Source: Aeromonas australiensis
GTDB lineage: Bacteria > Pseudomonadota > Gammaproteobacteria > Enterobacterales > Aeromonadaceae
Reading direction: 5' to 3'
Assembly (NCBI RefSeq): GCF_000819725.1
Contig: NZ_CDDH01000012.1
Span: forward strand, 1 to 64,000
Length of the DNA stretch: 64,000 nucleotides
The translations under genes were made by a program, and so were the position numbers. Below are positions 59,539-64,000 of the stretch, piece after piece. The notes under the pieces were generated by a model. The model ran no database searches. It saw only the letters and a list, made by a program, of their open reading frames with translations, and had not been told where the DNA came from. Position 1 is the first letter of the stretch; every line of letters begins with the position of its first letter.

Positions 59539-59916
59539 CGACTGCGACATCACCCTTTGGCCAGAGCATCACCGATGCCTGCCTGTCGTGGAGCGACAGC
59601 GAAACCCTGTTAGCGATGCTGGCCGAAGCCGCGCTGGTACGGTTGAACAAAGCAGACCTGCGGTAACGACTGTGACATCACCCTTTGGCCAGAGCATCAC
59701 CGATGCCTGCCTGTCGTGGAGCGACACCGAAACCCTGCTGGCGATGCTGGCCGAAGCTGCGCAGGTGCGGTTGAACAAAGCAAACCTGCGGTAACGACTG
59801 CGACATCACCCTTTGGCCAGAGCATCACAGATGCCTGCCTGTCGTGGAGCGACACCGAAACCCTGTTGGCGATGCTGGCCGAAGCCGCGCAGGTGCGCCT
59901 GAGCAAACAGGCTTGA
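59427..59916 (+). repeat. Four 128-bp-spaced copies of the aroH 3' end
   Basis: Units start at 59427, 59555, 59683 and 59811 (each at CTTTGGCCAG). Unit 1 is the true end of aroH. Unit 2 differs from it by one base. Unit 3 changes S to T, L to Q and D to N plus four silent bases; unit 4 shares T and Q with unit 3, then ends differently in RLSKQA and a stop. Each unit keeps the same reading frame and stop, preceded by the linker CGACTGCGACATCAC. Unit 4 looks like the ancestral gene end. Confidence 0.95.
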
Positions 59917-59932
59917 ACTGCGAATAAAACCA

Positions 59933-59962
59933 AAGGGGCCAGTATTTTTGATACCGGCCCCT
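59933..59962. terminator. Terminator between the aroH array and btuD
   Basis: AAGGGGCC (59933-59940) pairs with GGCCCCTT, with an inner GTAT/ATAC pairing and a T-rich loop; the plus strand continues CTTCTT. It separates convergent genes. Confidence 0.7.
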
Positions 59963-60032
59963 TCTTCTTGCCGTCGGCCGATTACGCTTCGCTAATCGAC
60001 CCTACATGCGCGCACTTTCCTATACACCCTAC

Positions 60033-60836
60033 TTACAAACTGGGCATAAACCACACGCGCCCCGCCGCTTCAATGCGCTCGGTCTTTATCTGGAACACCT
60101 GCGCCAGCAGCGCCTCATCCACCAGCTCGACGCCTCCTTCGCGCACCACAGCCCCCCCTTGCAGACAGAGAATGCGGTCGGCCCAGTCAATGGCCAGATT
60201 GATATCGTGGATGGCGAGCACCACCAGCAAGCCCTGCCTGGCCAGGGTTTTCAACAGCCGCAATAGCGCCAGCTGATGATGCAGATCGAGCCCCGCCAGC
60301 GGTTCATCCAGCAGCAGCACCTTGCCGGTCGGATTGAGGCTCGGCCACACCTGCAGCAGGGTACGGGCAATCAGCACCCGCTGCTGCTCGCCCCCCGACA
60401 ACCGACTGAAGTCCCGGGCCAGCAGAGCTTCCAGCTCCAATGCCTCGCACAGTGCGTTTATCGCCTCGTTCTGTCTGGCGGGCGCAACTGCCTCATCGAG
60501 CCCCAGGCTCAACACCTGAAACACCGGAATATGGAACAGTTGAGGCTGACGCTGGGGCAGCATGGCGCGCCGTTTGGCAAGCTCGGGCCAGCTCAGGTCA
60601 GTGAGCACTTCCCGCCCCAGCAGCACTGTGCCCTCGGCGGGCAAAATCCCCGCCAACGCCCCGAGCAGGGTCGACTTGCCACTGCCATTGGGACCAAGCA
60701 GCGCCACCAGCTGGCCGCCATGCCAGCGGATATCGAGGGGAGAGAGCCGTCCGGCGATGGCGAGCTGCTGCGCCTCCAGCAGCGGCGCAGCAGCACGAGA
60801 AGAAACAGGCATCAGATCAGCGGGCGACATCGGCAT
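60033..60836 (-). CDS. btuD: Vitamin B12 ABC transporter ATP-binding protein
   Basis: A 267-residue ABC ATPase: Walker A LLGPNGSGKSTLLG, Q-loop in MLPQRQPQ, signature RLSGGEQQRVLIA, Walker B VLLLDEPLAGLD, and H-loop LAIHDINLAI. Sequence and pairing with btuC indicate BtuD, which drives cobalamin import. The ATG at 60836 uses GAGG located inside the duplicated fragment of the btuC end; later ATGs (60830, 60812) have no ribosome binding site. Confidence 0.9.
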   Translation of the reverse strand: MPMSPADLMPVSSRAAAPLLEAQQLAIAGRLSPLDIRWHGGQLVALLGPNGSGKSTLLGALAGILPAEGTVLLGREVLTDLSWPELAKRRAMLPQRQPQLFHIPVFQVLSLGLDEAVAPARQNEAINALCEALELEALLARDFSRLSGGEQQRVLIARTLLQVWPSLNPTGKVLLLDEPLAGLDLHHQLALLRLLKTLARQGLLVVLAIHDINLAIDWADRILCLQGGAVVREGGVELVDEALLAQVFQIKTERIEAAGRVWFMPSL

Positions 60837-60880
60837 CTTGCCTCAACAACGGGTAAATAAAGAGAGTGCGCACCCCGACC
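60818..60880 (-). pseudogene. Duplicated, diverged stub of the btuC 3' end
   Basis: On the minus strand this stretch encodes VGVRTLFIYPLLRQDADVAR and a stop, against VGAPLFIYLLLRQTADGAP at the end of btuC 67 bp away. The first 27 aligned bases (60838-60864 against 60905-60931) match at 23. The stub overlaps the btuD start, the usual btuC-btuD arrangement, so it looks like the original btuC end left behind when the gene was replaced. Confidence 0.65.
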
Positions 60881-60883
60881 AAA

Positions 60884-61891
60884 TCATGGAGCACCATCAG
60901 CAGTTTGCCTCAATAGCAGGTAGATAAAGAGCGGCGCCCCCACCGAGGCGGTAATGACGCCGATAGGCAGCTCACCGGCGCTGAGTGCCGAGCGCGCTAA
61001 CAGATCAGCGGCCAGCAGCAGGGCTCCGCCACCGAGCGCCGAGGCAGGCAGCAGAAAGCGCTGATCACTACCTCCACAGAGCCGCAGCAGATGGGGCACC
61101 ACCAACCCGACAAAACCGATCACACCGCACAACGACACCGCCACCCCGGTCAGCAGACAGACCGCCAGCACCAGCCGCACCCGCATCTTGTCGACATCCA
61201 TCCCCATCAGGCGGGCCTGGGTCTCCCCCAACAACAACTGTTGCAGCGCCTTGCCCTGCCAGCAGAGCCAGCCCAGGGTAAGCGGCAGCACCAGCCACCA
61301 CCAGCCAAACTGCTGGCTGCCGTAAGAGAGGCTGCCCATCATCCAGAACATGAATTCACGCAAAGAGCCATCGTCGGCAAAGTACATCAGCCAGGTCATG
61401 GCGGCATTGGTGAGAATACCGATGGCCACCCCAAACAGCAGCAAGCGGGCATGACCGAGGCGCGCCCGGCGAGCCAGCCGAATGAGCAACATGGTCACCA
61501 GCAAGGCGCCAGTGAAGGCCGCCAATGACAGCCCCCAGCCGGGCAGATAGAGGCCTAGGGACTTGGCCACCGCCATCGCCACCATGGCGGCAAGGCCTGC
61601 CCCGCTTGAGACGCCAAGCAGCCCGGGTTCGGCCACCGGGTTGTGCAGCATCACCTGCAGCACGGCGCCGCCACAAGCAAGGGCTGCGCCGGCCAAGAGG
61701 GCCAGCAGGGCGCGGGGCAGCCGCAGCTCCAGCAAGATGCGCTGTTCGAGATCGCCAAGGGGCTGCCAGGGCAGCAGCACAAACTCGCCCCAGACGAGGG
61801 AGAAGAGAAACAGCAGCAGGGTCAGCAGCGTCAGGCCACAGAGCCAGCGCAGCTGCCAGCGCTGCTGGCGGGCGATAAGGGAGAGGTACAA
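60884..61891 (-). CDS. btuC: Vitamin B12 ABC transporter permease
   Basis: A 335-residue FecCD-family permease with about ten helices. Recognisable segments are LRLPRALLALLAGAALACGGAVLQ, HNPVAEPGLLGVSSGAGLAA, the L-loop contact for BtuD, and GVIGFVGLVVPHLLRL. It forms the inner-membrane channel for cobalamin with BtuD. TTG 61891 (LYLSLIARQQRW) aligns with the BtuC N-terminus and follows GGGGATCA; the frame runs 25 codons further up without support. Its stop is followed by a diverged repeat of its own end. Confidence 0.88.
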   Translation of the reverse strand: MYLSLIARQQRWQLRWLCGLTLLTLLLFLFSLVWGEFVLLPWQPLGDLEQRILLELRLPRALLALLAGAALACGGAVLQVMLHNPVAEPGLLGVSSGAGLAAMVAMAVAKSLGLYLPGWGLSLAAFTGALLVTMLLIRLARRARLGHARLLLFGVAIGILTNAAMTWLMYFADDGSLREFMFWMMGSLSYGSQQFGWWWLVLPLTLGWLCWQGKALQQLLLGETQARLMGMDVDKMRVRLVLAVCLLTGVAVSLCGVIGFVGLVVPHLLRLCGGSDQRFLLPASALGGGALLLAADLLARSALSAGELPIGVITASVGAPLFIYLLLRQTADGAP

Positions 61892-61991
61892 GGATGATCC
61901 CCGGCAATGACTAGGCTTTATCCCAGGCCCTGTCGCAGCGCCGGGGAGGAAGCAGGAAACGGGCATGATAACAGTGGCTTGCCACCCAAGG

Positions 61992-62723
61992 TCAAGGCTG
62001 GTAACGCTTGGCCATCACGGTTATCTCACCGCTGGCCACCAGATTTTGCACTGCGATCTGCAAGGGCTGGTGCAGCGACTGGTGAGGTGAGTGCTTGCTC
62101 ATCCCCAGATAGAGGGTCACCGGCGTGGCGGGGCGGTAATCCGCCTTGCCTATCCGGCTGGCATTTCCCTGACTCAGGGCATAGTCCACCTGACAGTCGG
62201 TGCCAATCATCAGTGGCAGGTGACCGCGCTGCACCATGCGCAGCAACTGATCTTCGGTGGGAACGCCATGCTTATCGAGGCTGCTGTCACTGTTGAAGGG
62301 CTCAAAGTAGAAGGAGTTGAGCACATAACCCACCTTCACCCCCTGCAGATCGCGGTATTGGTGGATCCGGGCCACATTAACCGGCTGACCATAAAACGCC
62401 GGCCAGCACTGGTAGTAGGCAGGCTGCAGATAGTCGATGAACTGCGCCCGCTCGGCGGTATAAGCCAGCCCAATCATCAGATCGACCTGACCGGTCTGCA
62501 TCTGCTTGAGCGCCCTGCCCCACGGCATCCGTCGTACCTGCAACTCAATGCCGCTCGCCTGTTGCAACCGGCGCAAGATGTCCATGTCGAGCCCCTGCAA
62601 CCGGCCGTCCGCTTGCAGGATGCGAAATGGCGGCCACAGATCGGTGGCCACCGTCAGCGTCGGGGTCGCACGCACCGGCATGGCAAATAACAGTAACAAC
62701 ACAATCCCGCATAACTTGCCCAT
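61992..62723 (-). CDS. Periplasmic solute-binding protein, family 3
   Basis: A 243-residue secreted protein with signal peptide LCGIVLLLLFAMPVRA cleaved before TPTLTVATDLWPPF. The fold motifs are those of amino-acid-type binding proteins: LQGLDMDILRRLQQASGIE, MPWGRALKQMQTGQVDLMIGL, and YTAERAQFI. The bound solute is unknown; no matching permease is adjacent, so it may be an orphan binding protein. It lies just upstream of btuC on the same strand but is not a cobalamin-binding (BtuF) type. Confidence 0.8.
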   Translation of the reverse strand: MGKLCGIVLLLLFAMPVRATPTLTVATDLWPPFRILQADGRLQGLDMDILRRLQQASGIELQVRRMPWGRALKQMQTGQVDLMIGLAYTAERAQFIDYLQPAYYQCWPAFYGQPVNVARIHQYRDLQGVKVGYVLNSFYFEPFNSDSSLDKHGVPTEDQLLRMVQRGHLPLMIGTDCQVDYALSQGNASRIGKADYRPATPVTLYLGMSKHSPHQSLHQPLQIAVQNLVASGEITVMAKRYQP

Positions 62724-62835
62724 CCCGTCGCATACCTCGCACGGCTTATCCTGTTGGTTAAAAATACCCTCTCGCACCACGTATGAAAACCCGTGGTTCA
62801 GGGATAAAATGCGCCGGATTTTCAAGGAGAACCCA

Positions 62836-63192
62836 ATGAACCCGATTTTCGCCAGTATCGGTCTGCTGCTCTGCAGCAACGTCTTTATGACCTTCGCCTG
62901 GTACGCTCACCTCAAGAGCATGAACCACAAACCCTGGATCATTGCCGCCCTGGTAAGCTGGGGCATAGCACTGTTCGAATACCTGCTGCAAGTGCCCGCC
63001 AACCGTATCGGCCATACGGTGATGAGCGTGGGGCAACTGAAAATCTTGCAAGAAGTGATCACTCTCACCGTATTCGTCCCCTTCTCTATCTTCTATCTCA
63101 AGGAAGATCTGAAATGGGACTATCTCTGGGCAGGGCTCTGCATTCTCGGAGCGGTCTTTTTTGTCTTTCGCGAGAAACTGACCGGCGCCTGA
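62836..63192 (+). CDS. DUF486 (DMT-like) small membrane protein
   Basis: A 118-residue protein with four hydrophobic helices (IFASIGLLLCSNVFMTFAWY; WIIAALVSWGIALFEYLLQ; ILQEVITLTVFVPFSIFYL; YLWAGLCILGAVFFVF). The fixed residues VPANRIGH and LKEDLKWDYLWAG are characteristic of DUF486. It resembles half a drug/metabolite transporter; function unknown. AAGGAGAACCCA precedes ATG 62836. Confidence 0.88.
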   Translation: MNPIFASIGLLLCSNVFMTFAWYAHLKSMNHKPWIIAALVSWGIALFEYLLQVPANRIGHTVMSVGQLKILQEVITLTVFVPFSIFYLKEDLKWDYLWAGLCILGAVFFVFREKLTGA

Positions 63193-63250
63193 GGCTGTAC
63201 ACTCAATATCATCCCGCTCATGGCATCCTATTGATCGACGAGGCAAAAAA

Positions 63251-64000
63251 ATGGAATTGCGAGACATGTTACAGATCCTGGCCAAGCAGGATGGCTCAGA
63301 CCTCTATCTGTCGACCGGCGCCCCACCCTGCGCCAAGTTCAACGGCGGCCTGCGCCCCCTCAACGAAACGCCGCTGGAGCCAGGTGAAGTGGCGCGGATC
63401 GCCGCCGAGATCATGGATGGCGAGCAGAAGCTGCAGTTCGACAAGGAGCTGGAGATGAATCTCGCCATCTCATTGCCCCAGATCGGCCGCTTTCGGGTCA
63501 ATATCTTCAAACAGCGCAACGAAGTCTCCCTGGTGGCCCGCAACATCAAGACCGAGATCCCCCGCTTTGAAGATCTCAAACTGCCACCTGTGTTGCTCGA
63601 CACCATCATGGAGAAACGGGGACTGGTGCTGTTTGTCGGCGGTACCGGCTCGGGCAAATCCACCTCGCTGGCGGCCCTTATCGACCATCGCAACCGCAAC
63701 AGCGGCGGCCACATCATCACCATCGAGGATCCGGTGGAGTTCGTTCATCGCCACCGCAAGAGCATCATCAACCAGCGGGAAGTTGGCGTGGATACCCGCA
63801 GCTTCCACGCCGCCCTGAAAAATACCCTGCGTCAGGCGCCGGATGTCATTCTTATCGGCGAGATCCGCGACCGCGAGACCATGGAACATGCGCTGGCCTT
63901 CTCCGAAACCGGCCACCTTGCCATCTCCACCCTGCACGCCAACAACGCCAACCAGGCGCTGGATCGCATCATCAACTTTTTCCCCGAGGAGCGCCGCCCG
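63251..64000 (+). CDS. pilU: Type IV pilus retraction ATPase PilU (N-terminal 250 residues; runs off the right edge)
   Basis: The opening MELRDMLQILAKQDGSDLYL is that of PilU. The hexameric ATPase core follows: Walker A FVGGTGSGKSTSLAAL, Asp box IITIEDPVEFVHRH, Walker B VILIGEIRDRETM and His box GHLAISTLHANNA. PilU assists PilT in pilus retraction and twitching; pilus retraction is also how competent bacteria take up DNA. pilT is expected upstream but is not here. Confidence 0.93.
   Translation, partial: MELRDMLQILAKQDGSDLYLSTGAPPCAKFNGGLRPLNETPLEPGEVARIAAEIMDGEQKLQFDKELEMNLAISLPQIGRFRVNIFKQRNEVSLVARNIKTEIPRFEDLKLPPVLLDTIMEKRGLVLFVGGTGSGKSTSLAALIDHRNRNSGGHIITIEDPVEFVHRHRKSIINQREVGVDTRSFHAALKNTLRQAPDVILIGEIRDRETMEHALAFSETGHLAISTLHANNANQALDRIINFFPEERRP

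Noticed and set aside
59460-59916. Overlapping 66-68-codon ORFs starting with GTG in each unit of the aroH array
   Set aside because: They only appear because each repeat junction is open in the aroH frame; there is no ribosome binding site or independent family.
61892-61991. Possible cobalamin riboswitch before btuC
   Set aside because: The space is only about 100 bases and shows no B12-box motif.

Overview
The window is about 64 kb of GC-rich gammaproteobacterial chromosome. Gene families and local order point to Aeromonas or a close relative: a hinT-COG3014-ycfL-lpoB-thiK cluster, ycfP-ndh, aroF-tyrA, carAB-dapB, rpiA-serA, pilU, and Vibrio/Shewanella-like accessory transporters. The genus is inferred from gene content and protein resemblance, not from a marker gene. 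Nearly all genes are intact chromosomal genes. No complete prophage, transposon, CRISPR array or rRNA operon was seen; one tRNA gene, tRNA-Pro(GGG), is present.

Layout. 0-2.3 kb: partial DUF533 gene, thioesterase, ybaM, rluF. 2.3-4.1 kb: a small accessory patch with an integrase remnant, a DUF6236-like gene and a small lipoprotein. 4.2-11.5 kb: pbpC with a very large thioester-containing alpha-2-macroglobulin lipoprotein, a periplasmic repair/defence pair. 11.6-18.9 kb: DedA protein, CoA-disulfide reductase-rhodanese with a palindromic operator inside its promoter, a PAS-GGDEF-EAL protein, pflA, a COG3235 membrane protein. 19-28 kb: ndh, ycfP, nucleobase permease, M3 peptidase, DUF808 protein, dicarboxylate symporter, a lipoprotein. 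28-33 kb: tRNA-Pro, dihydroorotase-like enzyme, double-domain PTPS protein, chemoreceptor. 33-38 kb: an overlapping operon from hinT through three envelope lipoproteins (including the PBP1B activator lpoB) to thiK and a DUF6279 lipoprotein. 38-41 kb: a secD-secF pair lacking yajC. 41-46.7 kb: glgC, aroF-tyrA with TyrR-like boxes, a DUF1615 lipoprotein. 46.9-52.8 kb: carAB and dapB. 53-60 kb: an NhaC-family transporter with a MetJ-like operator (possible methionine transporter MetT), fau, rpiA, serA, dgkA, aroH. 60-64 kb: btuD, btuC, a solute-binding protein, a DUF486 protein and the start of pilU.

The most unusual signal is repeated at four separate loci: an intact gene sits next to a second, partly diverged copy of its own end. 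These are the 5' end of the DUF808 gene (25.6-25.8 kb), the 3' end of the NhaC-family gene (54.4-54.6 kb, where five of the differences are synonymous), the 3' end of aroH (four 128-bp-spaced copies, 59.4-59.9 kb) and the 3' end of btuC (60.8-60.95 kb). In each case the gene is whole and the extra end looks like the stub of a different allele. This fits repeated allele replacement by homology-facilitated illegitimate recombination of incoming DNA, possibly by natural transformation, although replication slippage could explain the two aroH units that are almost identical. Two DAHP synthases (aroF and aroH types), tyrA and serA make the right half rich in amino-acid biosynthesis.
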